Assembly (NCBI GenBank): GCA_052387905.1
Contig: JBQTIR010000001.1
Span: forward strand, 1-64,000
Source of the DNA: JBQTII01 sp052387905
GTDB taxonomy: Bacteria > Actinomycetota > Actinomycetes > Sporichthyales > Sporichthyaceae
Reading direction: 5' to 3'
Length of the DNA: 64,000 nucleotides
Position numbers and translations under genes: made by a program. The notes under the pieces were generated by a model. It did no database searches. It had not been told where the DNA came from and worked only from the letters and a program-made list of their open reading frames with translations. Positions 1 to 8,760 of the stretch are shown here, piece after piece; the first letter of the stretch is position 1; each line of letters begins with the position of its first letter.

Positions 1-491
1 TACATGTTGCGGGCGGCTTCCTTGATCGCCTCACGCACCCGCGGGTACGTGCCACAACGACACACGTTGCGCAGCGTGTCCAGCTCGGCGTCGTTGATCT
101 TCTTGCCGGCCTTCTTGGCCCGGTTGATCATCGCCACCGCGGCCATGATCTGACCGGGCTGGCAGAAACCACACTGGGCAACGTCGATCTTGACCCAGGC
201 CTCCTGGACCGGGTGCAGCTTGCCGGTGTTGCTGCCGCCCTTGACCGTCTTGGCCAGACCTTCGATGGTCGTGATGCGGTCGGAGGACTTGATGTCCTTG
301 ACCGGCACCGCGCAGGGGTTGAAGGCCTTGCCGTTCAGGTGCGAGGTACAGGCCTGGCAGACCCGGATACCACAGCCGTACTTCGGGCCGGTGACCTTCA
401 GAACGTCACGCAGGACCCACAGCATCCGGACGTCGTTCTCGACGTTAACGCTGACCTTCTTGCCGTTCAGGATGAACGAGTGCTTAGCCAC
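1..491 (-). CDS. (2Fe-2S)-binding small subunit of a molybdenum hydroxylase, 3'-truncated by window edge
   Basis: Electron-transfer subunit of a xanthine-oxidase/isoquinoline-1-oxidoreductase type enzyme. It passes electrons from the molybdopterin subunit through two [2Fe-2S] clusters. The GTG start at 491 sits 7-8 bases after AGGAG and reads V-A-K-H-S-F-I-L-N-G-K. The plant-ferredoxin-type cluster motif is YGCGIRVCQACTSH (about residues 39-52). The second, helical cluster domain shows CGFCQPGQ and CRCGTYPR near the end. About 163 residues are visible, close to the usual 150-170, so only a few are missing. It lies 26 bp downstream of the large-subunit gene in the same direction, so the two form an operon. 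It has no signal peptide of its own and probably rides with the Tat-exported partner (inference). Confidence 0.93.
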   Translation of the reverse strand, partial: MAKHSFILNGKKVSVNVENDVRMLWVLRDVLKVTGPKYGCGIRVCQACTSHLNGKAFNPCAVPVKDIKSSDRITTIEGLAKTVKGGSNTGKLHPVQEAWVKIDVAQCGFCQPGQIMAAVAMINRAKKAGKKINDAELDTLRNVCRCGTYPRVREAIKEAARNM

Positions 492-517
492 GAGAATTCT
501 CCTTTCGGTTCAGTAGG

Positions 518-2917
518 TCAGCGCGCGAAACGACGGCCGTTGATGGGGCTCTGCGGGATCGGCGGAATCTTCGACTTCACCGCGAATCCGAGAGGCTCAC
601 GGAAGTTCACCGGGAATTCGGTGACCTCCTTGCCCGTGGCGTTCTGGAAGGCAATGGCCGCAGCGGCCGCAGCCACCGCGATGCCGACCTCGCCCGCGCC
701 GCCACCGAGGTCACGGTTGGCCGGCATGACGAAGAACTGGGTGTCCGTGGGGGTGTTCCACTGCCGCGTGTAGCGGTAGTTGTCCCACGAGGCCTCCGCC
801 GGAAGCCCGTCCTCGATGTGGACCGCGGCGCTCATCGCGTACGCGATGCCGTCAGAGAGGCCACCGAGGAGCATCTGCTTGACACCGTTGGGGTTGATCG
901 GCAGACCGATGTCGATCGCCATGACCGCCTTGGTGATACGCGGGCCGGTGAAGGCGTCACGAATCTTGCGGTTGACGGTCTGGGGCCGGTTGTCCAGCTC
1001 CATGAGGCAGGCGACGGTGGCCTTGTACTCGGTGTGCAGGGCGATCGCCTGGGAGAAGCCCTTGGGCATTTTGCGGCCCCAGTTGCCCGCCTTGGCGACC
1101 TTGTCGAGCACGGCGCGGTCGTTGTCGGTCTTCGCGAAGGCACGGCGGAACTCGTAGCCGTCCATGTTGAAGGCCTTGGCCAGCTTCTCCACCATCAGCT
1201 CACGAGCGATCGTGACGTTCGGGGAGTACACGTTGCGCACCGCACTGCTCGGCAGCGTGTCGAAGTCGAACACCTCGTTGAGCGCCAGGTCGGTAGGCCC
1301 GAAGTTGTAGGGCACCGAGGTGACGAGCTGGAAGAAGCCCGCAGCGATCGAGAGGTTGCCCAGCTCGCCGTCGGGGGAGGCTGTCGAACTACCGGAGATG
1401 ATCTCACCGAAACCATGGGTGAGGTCGGTGGAGGCGCTGGCGTGGCGCAGCGAGAAACTCGTCACCGAGTTGCCGACCTTGGTCGCCTGAATCTTGGTCA
1501 CCGAGCCCGGGTACATCCGGCCGTGGCGGTTGTCGTCCGCACGGTGCCAGAGGAGCTTGACCGGCTTGCCGAACGCCCGGGAGGCCTCCACGGCCTCGAT
1601 GGCCGCGTCCGCGAACAGCTTGCGGCCGAAGGAACCACCACCTTGCATGACGTGGAAGGTGACCTTGTCCTCGGACAGGTTGAGGCGCTCTGCGATGGTC
1701 TGCAGCGCGATGATCGGCATCTTGGACGGGGCCCAGACCTCGACCGAGTCCGCCCGGACGTCGGCGATGGCGTTGTTGGTCTCCATCGGCGACCCGCTGC
1801 GGAACTGGTTGACGTAGGTCTGCTCGAAGACCTCGGAACCGAGCGTCGCCGCCGGAGCGATCGGCAGCAGTACCGCGTCGATCTCCTCGATCAGCGAGTC
1901 GCTGGTCGAGCTGTCCTTGGTGCCGCCGGCCCACTCGACCTTGAGCGCCCGCACGGCGTCAATACACTGCCCGAAGGTCCGCGCACGCACCGCGACACCG
2001 CTTGACGGATTGACGACTCTGGCAGATCCGGCGTGGATCGGGATGACCGCGACGTCGGTGACGCCGGGCATCTTCTTGATCGCGGCCATGTTCAGCACCG
2101 AGCCGACCTGGCCCTTGAATGTCGGCGGACGGCAGATCATCGTCGGCAGCGCGTTGGGGATGTTGAGGTCGTTGGTGAACTTCTTGCCGCCGGTGACGAT
2201 GTTACGTGCGTCAACGCGCTTGACCGACTTGCCGATCCAGGTGCCGCGCACCGGGCCGAGCTGAGCCTTGTACGGCGAGCGCATCTCGTTGGCGATCTCG
2301 AGCAGGTCGGCGTAGGTGACCGCCTCGCCGCCGTCACTGATGACCATGCCGTTCTTGGTCCGCAGCCTGGAGACGTCGGTGCCGAGCTTCTGCGCGGCAG
2401 CTTCCAGCATCTTGGCGCGCAGAGTGGCCGCCATGACGCGGACCGGCTCGTACAGTGAGTACAGCGAGCAGGAACCACCGGTGAGCTGGTTGAACATCAG
2501 CTCGGGACGGGCGTCGGAGATCTCGACCAGGACGTCCTTGAGGTCCATGTCGGCCTCGTCGGCGATGACCTGGGCGAAGGAGGTCGTGATGGCCTGGCCG
2601 TTCTCCGACCGGGGGAGGCTGAAGAATGCGGTGCCATTGGAGCGCATCTCGATGGAGAGCAGGTAGTTCGTCGGGATCGACGCGTCACGGATGGAGTCCA
2701 TGAAGTCGTAGGCGTCCGCTACGAGCGCGTTACTCAGGATGGGGGTGGCGCTCTCGGCCGCGGCGCTGGTCGAGGCGCTGTCGAATGCGAGGTCCGCGGT
2801 GACCGCGAACGTCGTGCCGGCAAGCACGTAACCGACGAACTGGCGACGGCTGGTGCCGGTCGGGGTCTCAGTGGTCTCGGCGGAAGCTTCCGCGGAGGTG
2901 ATGGGGGTGGGTGACAT
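518..2917 (-). CDS. Molybdopterin-dependent aldehyde/isoquinoline oxidoreductase large subunit (Tat-exported)
   Basis: Catalytic subunit of the molybdenum hydroxylase family (xanthine dehydrogenase/isoquinoline 1-oxidoreductase beta type). It hydroxylates or oxidises an aldehyde or N-heterocycle; the substrate cannot be told from sequence. At 799 residues it has normal length. The N-terminus has a twin-arginine signal (SRRQFVGYVLAG, about residues 23-34), so it is exported folded with cofactor. The Mo-cofactor loop MQGGGSFGRKL lies near residue 425, and the C-terminal GGGAGEVG segment carrying the family's catalytic Glu lies near residue 740. The ATG at 2917 is the first start and puts the RR motif at the right distance. 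The [2Fe-2S] subunit follows at 491. No flavin subunit is seen, as expected for the two-subunit exported class. Confidence 0.92.
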   Translation of the reverse strand: MSPTPITSAEASAETTETPTGTSRRQFVGYVLAGTTFAVTADLAFDSASTSAAAESATPILSNALVADAYDFMDSIRDASIPTNYLLSIEMRSNGTAFFSLPRSENGQAITTSFAQVIADEADMDLKDVLVEISDARPELMFNQLTGGSCSLYSLYEPVRVMAATLRAKMLEAAAQKLGTDVSRLRTKNGMVISDGGEAVTYADLLEIANEMRSPYKAQLGPVRGTWIGKSVKRVDARNIVTGGKKFTNDLNIPNALPTMICRPPTFKGQVGSVLNMAAIKKMPGVTDVAVIPIHAGSARVVNPSSGVAVRARTFGQCIDAVRALKVEWAGGTKDSSTSDSLIEEIDAVLLPIAPAATLGSEVFEQTYVNQFRSGSPMETNNAIADVRADSVEVWAPSKMPIIALQTIAERLNLSEDKVTFHVMQGGGSFGRKLFADAAIEAVEASRAFGKPVKLLWHRADDNRHGRMYPGSVTKIQATKVGNSVTSFSLRHASASTDLTHGFGEIISGSSTASPDGELGNLSIAAGFFQLVTSVPYNFGPTDLALNEVFDFDTLPSSAVRNVYSPNVTIARELMVEKLAKAFNMDGYEFRRAFAKTDNDRAVLDKVAKAGNWGRKMPKGFSQAIALHTEYKATVACLMELDNRPQTVNRKIRDAFTGPRITKAVMAIDIGLPINPNGVKQMLLGGLSDGIAYAMSAAVHIEDGLPAEASWDNYRYTRQWNTPTDTQFFVMPANRDLGGGAGEVGIAVAAAAAAIAFQNATGKEVTEFPVNFREPLGFAVKSKIPPIPQSPINGRRFAR

Positions 2918-3688
2918 CTATGTATCCCTTTCGTTGCCGGACTCCCGTGAGGGCAGCCGACTTACGCTCGTCACACGCCATGGGGTGAGGCAGGGGACCT
3001 GTCCCGTGGCGGGGGTGGGTGGACGAAAAACGCCTTCCTGTCGACCGATGTCGGGGGCATCGGATTCGACTTTCGAGCGGTGGGTCCGGGCGGACCCAGG
3101 GCGGTGGTTGACCCATCGGAACGGGCCGTTGTGGTGTTACTCACTGATCAACGACTCACGACGCAAGGAGTTACGCCAGTGTGTCTAAAGCGGGGATATG
3201 TCCGATTGGCCCGGACAGGTCCTGCGAAGAGTGTTACTGAGAGATTCTTTGTGTGCAACACCACCCGCGCCGAAACGCCCGATCGCCGCGGGAACGCAGC
3301 GAACCGACCCTGCAAAGGGGGGGTGGCCCCCCGTGCGGGGGTCGTCGCCGCAGGTGAGGATCGGTACCCGAGGTAGAAACGACCGCGGACAACCTTGCGG
3401 AATCGGCCTGATAATCAGCGCAGTGACCCCTTCCTCGCTGGCGTGGTGGGGGCCGGCCGGTTCTCAGGAAACCTGAGGACGCGCGGCCATCCACGACACC
3501 GGGCAGGCTGAGTGCCTGCCCTTTCCTGGGCTTCCCGCGAGGCCGAGGTGTCCCACGAGCATCCGTGACACCGACGGCGTCCACCGTCGACTCGGCCCAG
3601 CCTTTGCACAGCCGCGAGCAGATCCGGGCGAGCCCGGGGCAGACGCTTGGGATGAGGCGCCGGCCCCGTGGCTGCCTGGGCCGAACAG
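2918..3688. other. Intergenic region, 771 bp, no gene supported
   Basis: Lies between the start of the molybdenum hydroxylase operon and the 3' end of the substrate-binding protein gene, both on the minus strand. It must contain the hydroxylase promoter. Every open frame here is out of phase with convincing coding signals and has no recognisable motif. A short perfect hairpin CTCAGG-AAA-CCTGAG occurs at 3463-3477, and G-runs at 3318-3345 interrupt it. I cannot place a promoter with confidence. Confidence 0.5.
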
Positions 3689-5311
3689 CTACTCGGTGTT
3701 CTGGGGGTCGCTCGGGGCGATGATGTCGGTGCAGGTGGGCTTGGAGACGACCTTCCCCCACCCGGTGTTCTGCGGGTTCGACACGGCGGACCACAGGCAG
3801 TAGGGCACCTTGGGCAGGCCGCCCTCGACGAAGGTCCTCGGCCCAGCCAGCCCACCGAGTTCGGTGAACTTCTGGCCCTTGAAGGTGTAAAGGCCATCGA
3901 GGATCTGTTGGGTCGTCGGATTCTCCGCCGACAGCCCGGCAGAGGCAGCCACCAGCAGCGCCCCGGAGGCCCAGGCCAGGCTCGCCGCTCCCCCGGAGTC
4001 AAAGCCTGGATTGAACTTCTTGATCGAGGCCTGCCAGTACTTCTCAGCCGGTGTCGTGTTTCCCATCCACGGGAAGGAGTTCATCCCGATGTGCGCGTTG
4101 CCGAGCCAGGAGTTACCGAAGAACTGCTGCTCATTGCCCACGCCCAGCGGATAGGGCAAGACCTTGGGAAAGAAGCCCACCTGCGTGCAGCTGCGGGCGA
4201 GCCGGTTCATGGAGGCGGCGTCGATGCTCATGGCAAGCGCCTCGACCCCGGCCGACTGGAAGTCCAGGCACTGCTGGACGTAGGAGGGCGCCGTGATGGA
4301 GACCTGCAGTTGCTTGACGACATCGATGCCGAACTGCGGCGCCAGCTCCTCAAGAGCGAGCCGGCCCGCCTCGCAAGCGCGGGGGACCTCGATGCAGTAA
4401 ACGATGCCGACCTTCTTCACCTTGAAGTAGTCGCGCGCTCCCACCACGTAGCCGAATCCGCCGGCCTGGACGTTGGAGGCCTGCGGAAACAGCAGGGGGT
4501 TGGAGGTCCAGGTGTCGCTGGTCATGTCGGAGCCGAGGACCGGTATCCCGAACCGCTTGATCACGGGCACGATAGCATCGACCGTCAGCACCTGGATGTT
4601 GCCGACGAAGGCAAGGACCTTGTCCTGCAGGATCAGGTCCTGCACCTTCGACACAGCGGTGGACGGATCGCCCTGGTCGTCTTCGGTGAACAGCTTGATC
4701 CGATGGCCGTTCAACCCTCCGCACGCGTTCTGGGAGGCAACGAACGTGTCGAGGGCCGAGCTCGCAGGCTTGAACAGCTCCCCCAGGACGCCGGAGAGCG
4801 TGCTCACGTTGCCGATGCGCACCTCCGACAGCGTCGCCGGGCGGCACGGGGCGGTGCCGCCGAAGATCTGCTGCGTGGCCACCGTGGTGGCGACAGCACG
4901 TTCCAGGGCGCTCACGGCGCTCCCGGTGCCACCGCCCGCCACCTTCTCCGCGCTACCGGGATCGGCCTGCGCGCGGGCGCTCGGCTTCCTTCCGCGCGGG
5001 GAGCGCTTCGCGGCGGGCTCGGTTCCGTTCTGCGCCGGCGTCACGGCAGCAGTGGTGTCCGTCGTTGCGGGAACGAGCGGCGGGGCGCCAGCGCTTGCCG
5101 CAGCGGCTTCGGCCTCCCGCTTGGCCTGGGAGTCCAGGTAGTCGGCCACCGCCTCCACCAGCTCCGCCGTGCTGTTCGACGAGTCCTGGGAGTTGACCTG
5201 GTCCTCGCTCACGGGGGATGCGCCCTGGACGACGGGCTCTCCGCCGCACGCCGTGAGCAGCAGCGCGAGGACGGCCACCACCGGGACGACGGTGTTGAAA
5301 CGAGTTCTCAT
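3689..5311 (-). CDS. ABC transporter substrate-binding lipoprotein (branched-chain amino-acid / Leu-Ile-Val type)
   Basis: Extracellular solute receptor of type-1 periplasmic-binding fold (LivJ-like). From the ATG at 5311 the protein has 540 residues. This start gives a clean lipoprotein signal, MRTRFNTVVPVVAVLALLLT-A-C (LTAC lipobox, Cys 22), with GGGAG upstream. A start further upstream would put 62 unlikely residues before it. Residues 23-150 form a low-complexity tether rich in Ala/Pro/Thr. The binding domain begins around NVSTLSGVLGELFKPA and continues with NACGGLNGHRIKLFTEDDQGD and FVGNIQVLTVDAIVPVIKR, as in the family. No permease or ATPase gene is adjacent, so this is an orphan receptor. 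It follows the membrane protein gene at 5358-6179 by 46 bp, probably in one transcript. The ligand is unknown. Confidence 0.88.
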   Translation of the reverse strand: MRTRFNTVVPVVAVLALLLTACGGEPVVQGASPVSEDQVNSQDSSNSTAELVEAVADYLDSQAKREAEAAAASAGAPPLVPATTDTTAAVTPAQNGTEPAAKRSPRGRKPSARAQADPGSAEKVAGGGTGSAVSALERAVATTVATQQIFGGTAPCRPATLSEVRIGNVSTLSGVLGELFKPASSALDTFVASQNACGGLNGHRIKLFTEDDQGDPSTAVSKVQDLILQDKVLAFVGNIQVLTVDAIVPVIKRFGIPVLGSDMTSDTWTSNPLLFPQASNVQAGGFGYVVGARDYFKVKKVGIVYCIEVPRACEAGRLALEELAPQFGIDVVKQLQVSITAPSYVQQCLDFQSAGVEALAMSIDAASMNRLARSCTQVGFFPKVLPYPLGVGNEQQFFGNSWLGNAHIGMNSFPWMGNTTPAEKYWQASIKKFNPGFDSGGAASLAWASGALLVAASAGLSAENPTTQQILDGLYTFKGQKFTELGGLAGPRTFVEGGLPKVPYCLWSAVSNPQNTGWGKVVSKPTCTDIIAPSDPQNTE

Positions 5312-5357
5312 CACAGGTGCTCCCGGTGCGTGGTAGGCGTGAGTTTGTGACGGTGCA

Positions 5358-6179
5358 TCAGTTGGCGCGCAGCCGTTCCTGCTCCGCGAGCACAGCCGCG
5401 CGCAGCGTGCGCAGGCGCACGATCTCGGCACTGCCGGGTTTCTGGCGGTCGAGCTGCTCCTCGATCCGGACCAGGATGCGGGCGAGGTCGCGTTCAAGTT
5501 GGGCCGCCTTCACCGCCCGGGCCGGGTCCGTAGCCGGGGTCCCGCTGGAGGGCGGCGTCTTGCCGTCCGAGGTCTCGCTGGAGACCGGGACGGGGATGTC
5601 GTCGCCACCGGTGACGACCGAGGCGATCACCGGCGCTGCCACCGCAACCACCAGCACGACGGCGGCTGCCAGCACCAGTCGTGTCCGGCTCACACCGGCC
5701 GCGACCGGCACGGTGAGCGCGCCCACGTCCTCCGCCGCAAGGTCCGACCGCTCCGCCAGGCCGACCGCAGTGCGCGGGTCGGGCACGCCGGCCTCCCTCA
5801 GTACGGCTTCGGCGTCAGCGGCGCTGAGGTGCTCCAGGCGGATCAGGACGTAGGCCGCCCGCGCCGCGGGCATCATGGCGGCCAAGGCCGCCGTGGCCGG
5901 CTCGCCGGTGGACGGCGACCCCAGCCCGAGCCCGCTCAGGCGTCGGGGCCGATGACCGGAGTGCAGGACCTGTGCCACCAGGTGCGCGCGCGCCCGGTCG
6001 TAGCCCGCCTCCTCGGCGAGGCTGCTCCGGGCGAGGTCATCGGCGATGGTCGCCCGCCGGTGGGTGCCGAGCGCGGGGGAGAGGACGACGAAGGCCAGGT
6101 GGCGCAGCCGCGCGAGCTCGGCGTCCGGAACACCGGCTCCGTCGGCAGTTCGAGGCGGCCGGTCGGCCATCGGGGCCAC
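5358..6179 (-). CDS. Single-pass membrane protein with sigma-like N-terminal helices and C-terminal coiled coil
   Basis: I do not recognise a named family. The 273-residue product has an N-terminal helical part (about residues 20-150) in which the stretch AAYVLIRLEHLSAADAEAVL resembles region 4 of sigma factors. One hydrophobic segment follows, LVLAAAVVLVVAVAAPVIAS (about 168-187). A Ser/Thr/Pro tether comes next, then a charged helix (about 225-273, KAAQLERDLARILVRIEEQL...) likely to form a coiled coil outside the cell. The first start is GTG at 6179; ATG at 6170 is an equal alternative. The lipoprotein receptor gene lies 46 bp downstream, so this may link an external receptor to the cytoplasm (inference). 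The 188 bp upstream (6180-6367) holds a 22-codon reading frame and no recognised site. Confidence 0.7.
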   Translation of the reverse strand: MAPMADRPPRTADGAGVPDAELARLRHLAFVVLSPALGTHRRATIADDLARSSLAEEAGYDRARAHLVAQVLHSGHRPRRLSGLGLGSPSTGEPATAALAAMMPAARAAYVLIRLEHLSAADAEAVLREAGVPDPRTAVGLAERSDLAAEDVGALTVPVAAGVSRTRLVLAAAVVLVVAVAAPVIASVVTGGDDIPVPVSSETSDGKTPPSSGTPATDPARAVKAAQLERDLARILVRIEEQLDRQKPGSAEIVRLRTLRAAVLAEQERLRAN

Positions 6180-6367
6180 CCCGCTTTCTCGGCATGCAGA
6201 ACCGAACTACTCCGGGCGCGCCGCGTGGCCCGTCCCCAGGTGCCTGAACATGAAGGACATTTCGTTCTGGTTCATGTAACCAGCGATAGGCAATCGCAAA
6301 CTCAAGTCACCCCCACGGCTCGGTCAGATGACGGAGCAGAGTGGCGAGAACGCCGCTGCCCCAGGTG

Positions 6368-7975
6368 TCAGCCGTGCTGCGGTGCGGCCTCGTCCTCGGC
6401 TGCCTCGTCGAGCGCGTCGATGGTTTCCTCTGCTTCCTCCGCCACGTCGTCGGGGAGCTTCGCCGCTGGCTTCGTCCAGGGCCGAATCGACTGGACGACC
6501 TGGGCGTAGAACGAATCCACGGCGGCGTTCACGCCCGGGATGAAGGCGCCCCGTAGGCCGCTGCGCTTCGCCCCGAGTGGCGATGGGAGCGCGAGGCGGA
6601 AGGATCGGACATCCGCGGAGGGGTCCGGGATCAGGGCTGCGTTGTTCACGCGGACATCGCGGAGCAACTCGCAGGTGGACTGCGACTGACGCGCCACCAC
6701 GACCTCGACACTGAGGTTCTCCGGGGCGTCCTTGAGTTGGCGGAGCATCCAGTTCACCCGGCGGCCCGCCCCTCCCTCGCGCGGAGCCTCGACCTCGATG
6801 CTGGTCCGCACCTGGCCCATCCGCAGTTCGGCAACCACGGTGAGATTGCCGGCCGCCTGCGGGATGCGAACCGTGCACGACAGCCGCCCGTCACCGGCGA
6901 GCTGCGTAGCGGCCGATTGCACCCGCGCCGCGGCATCCCCGGCTACCTTGCGCGGGAGAACTGGCGCCACGGGCACCCCGAGCTGACCGGTGAGGCGCAG
7001 GCACATGTGCCGCGTGAGCTTGTCCCAGGCTGCGGCGACCTCCGTGACTCGCTTGTCGGTCGATCGCAACGTCCCGGCCGCGATGGCCTCGCGCACCGGC
7101 ACCCACGACCCGCCCATGTCGTCGAACCCGGCGGCACCCGAACGCGGGTCCTGCAGGTAGCGAATTAACTCGGCGAGGACCCACGCCTGCTCGCGATCCT
7201 CGATCCCGCGGTGGTCCAGGGACATCCGCGCCTCGTGGAGGACCTCGGACCATGAGATGTGATGGAGCGCCACCTTCTTGAGCTTGCGGCGATCGACTGC
7301 CGCCGGATGGTCGCCACCGACCGAGCACAGATCGTTCGACAGTGAGATGACGGCGTCGAACCCGTTGAGCCGGGCGACTTCGAGGTAGTTCTCCACCTGC
7401 TCGCGGCGCAGCGGGTTCGCCCCGGTCTTGACCTCGAGCAGGCCGGTCCACACCTTCCCCGCGCGGGCCACCCGAAAGACGCCGTCCGGGTAGACGGTCG
7501 ACTCGCCGAGCACGAACGGGACCTCGAGGTAGGTCTCGATCACGCCGCCCGGAGCCCCGAAGCGCCCGACAAGCCCGCGGCCGAAATCGCGGACGACAAT
7601 CATCGTGGCGAGCAGCGCGGACGTGGCCCGTTTCTCCTGCTCCTGCGCGGAACCCGTTCCCGACACCGAAAACAACCGCGCCGCCTGCCAGGACTTGTCC
7701 CCCGCCAGAGTCAGCGGCGGCACAGGCGCGGGCCGCGCACGGCGCTTGCCGGTCTGAACGCCGCGCGGGCCGCGCACAGTGCCTGGCCGTGGAGCAACCG
7801 CCGCATCCGGCATCGCCCGGCTGAGCTGATCCCCCGGCGCCGCGTCGCCTTGTTCCTCGGCCTGGGGCACGGCATCGCCGAGGTAGGACGAGGGTTCAGC
7901 GACCTCGTCGATGTCGAGTGGTTCGTCCTCAATGACATCCGCGATCGCATCGACGAAAGCATCCTCGGTAACCAC
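6368..7975 (-). CDS. PD-(D/E)XK nuclease-like protein, C-terminal part of an interrupted TerD fusion
   Basis: The 535-residue frame starts at GTG 7975, but this start is probably not the native one. The same frame continues upstream without a stop to the UGA that ends terD at 8080, and the intervening codons encode DSGLAGLAADFGITI, which matches the usual TerD C-terminus. Residues 1-90 are acidic and then Pro/Ala-rich linker. Residues about 110-215 carry a restriction-nuclease-like pattern: E114, PD at 163-164, E181-V-K183 within LLEVKTGANP, and Q193 in EQVENYLEVA. A second helical/beta region follows to an acidic tail. This suggests a DNA- or RNA-cleaving stress effector attached to TerD; cleavage activity is inference. 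A Leu codon TTA lies at 7168-7166. No other product is suggested. Confidence 0.75.
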   Translation of the reverse strand: MVTEDAFVDAIADVIEDEPLDIDEVAEPSSYLGDAVPQAEEQGDAAPGDQLSRAMPDAAVAPRPGTVRGPRGVQTGKRRARPAPVPPLTLAGDKSWQAARLFSVSGTGSAQEQEKRATSALLATMIVVRDFGRGLVGRFGAPGGVIETYLEVPFVLGESTVYPDGVFRVARAGKVWTGLLEVKTGANPLRREQVENYLEVARLNGFDAVISLSNDLCSVGGDHPAAVDRRKLKKVALHHISWSEVLHEARMSLDHRGIEDREQAWVLAELIRYLQDPRSGAAGFDDMGGSWVPVREAIAAGTLRSTDKRVTEVAAAWDKLTRHMCLRLTGQLGVPVAPVLPRKVAGDAAARVQSAATQLAGDGRLSCTVRIPQAAGNLTVVAELRMGQVRTSIEVEAPREGGAGRRVNWMLRQLKDAPENLSVEVVVARQSQSTCELLRDVRVNNAALIPDPSADVRSFRLALPSPLGAKRSGLRGAFIPGVNAAVDSFYAQVVQSIRPWTKPAAKLPDDVAEEAEETIDALDEAAEDEAAPQHG

Positions 7976-8077
7976 GGCGGACTCGTGCTCGGCGGAGACG
8001 CCGTCGGGTTCGCTCGCCTCGACAGCATCGTCGATCGTGATTCCGAAATCCGCGGCGAGGCCAGCCAGCCCAGAGTC

Positions 8078-8584
8078 TCAGCCTTGCCCCACCGCGCGAC
8101 ACTTCCACTCGTCGTTGCGGCGGTACACGTGCCCGAGCACAAACGCCGTCTCCGAACTCGCGTCGCTCACCTCAAAGCGGGCGATGTCCAGGCCATCCGC
8201 GCCGACAATCGCCAGGCTCAGATCCCGGAGTGATCCGAAGCCGACGCCAGGCTCGGCGTCGATGCTGGCCGCGACCGCGACGGCGGTGATGCCTTCGGGG
8301 AGCGAGTCGAGGTCCAATGCGATGCGGTCCTCGCCCGCGCCGTCCTCGTCAACGCGCTTGCCGAGCAGCCGAACTGCGCCACCTTCGGCGGAGGGCGCGT
8401 TGTAGAACACGAGGTCGTCGTCGGAGCGCACTCGGTCGTCGCCTCCGAGCAACAAAGCGGAGACGTCAACCGCCGCGGTCGCAGTGGAGCCGGCCCAGCG
8501 CACGACCATCTGCACCTGACCGGCCCCACCGTCGGCGGCTACCGGCAGCGCGAGGTTCGCGCCCTTGCTCAGCAAGATCGTCAT
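8078..8584 (-). CDS. TerD-domain stress-response protein, ends at an in-frame UGA
   Basis: TerD/TerZ-type calcium-binding domain, 168 residues from ATG 8584 (MTILLSKGANLAL). Family landmarks are GDDRVRSDDDLVFYN (Ca2+-site loop, about residues 48-62), the long beta-rich middle, and the C-terminal YRRNDEWKCRAVGQG. The frame stops at UGA 8080-8078 just where the family normally continues with an aromatic residue plus SGLAGLA; the codons after the UGA restore exactly that. One base change from UGG (Trp) would explain it. Without read-through the domain would lack only its last 12-15 residues and might still fold. Such domains occur in tellurite/phage/stress operons of actinobacteria, often fused to effector domains (known of the family). 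No other ter genes are in the window. Confidence 0.88.
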   Translation of the reverse strand: MTILLSKGANLALPVAADGGAGQVQMVVRWAGSTATAAVDVSALLLGGDDRVRSDDDLVFYNAPSAEGGAVRLLGKRVDEDGAGEDRIALDLDSLPEGITAVAVAASIDAEPGVGFGSLRDLSLAIVGADGLDIARFEVSDASSETAFVLGHVYRRNDEWKCRAVGQG

Positions 8585-8677
8585 GGCGCGATCGTGGCAG
8601 CCAAGCCTGAGCGCCTACGATGCCGGCTCCTCTCGCGGGAAGGCCGCGAGGGAATTAGGTGCAGCTCAGCACCCCGA

Positions 8678-8724
8678 CCAGGACGGAATTCGAAGCCGTA
8701 TCCCTCTCCGGAAGCGAGGTCTAT
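8678..8724. repeat. Degenerate copy of the tRNA-Leu(UAA) 3' half
   Basis: The bases GGACGGAATTCGAAGCCGTA and the following GGAAGCGAGGTCTA align in order with the 56-bp direct repeats at 9869 and 22906, with roughly one mismatch per six bases and a 1-base gap. The T-loop TTCGAA core is kept. No 5' half of a tRNA follows, so it is not a functional tRNA. It looks like the scar of an earlier integration at the same tRNA site. Confidence 0.6.
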
Positions 8725-8760
8725 GGCAGGACAACCAGGGCTGCGGTGGGGTCCGAGGCT

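Noticed and set aside
6209..6277. 22-codon frame MNQNEMSFMFRHLGTGHAARPE before the 5358-6179 gene
   Set aside because: Short enough to occur by chance, no good ribosome site; not enough for a gene call.
8678..8724. Possible tRNA gene
   Set aside because: Only a mutated 3' half is present, no 5' acceptor or D arm nearby; treated as an integration scar.
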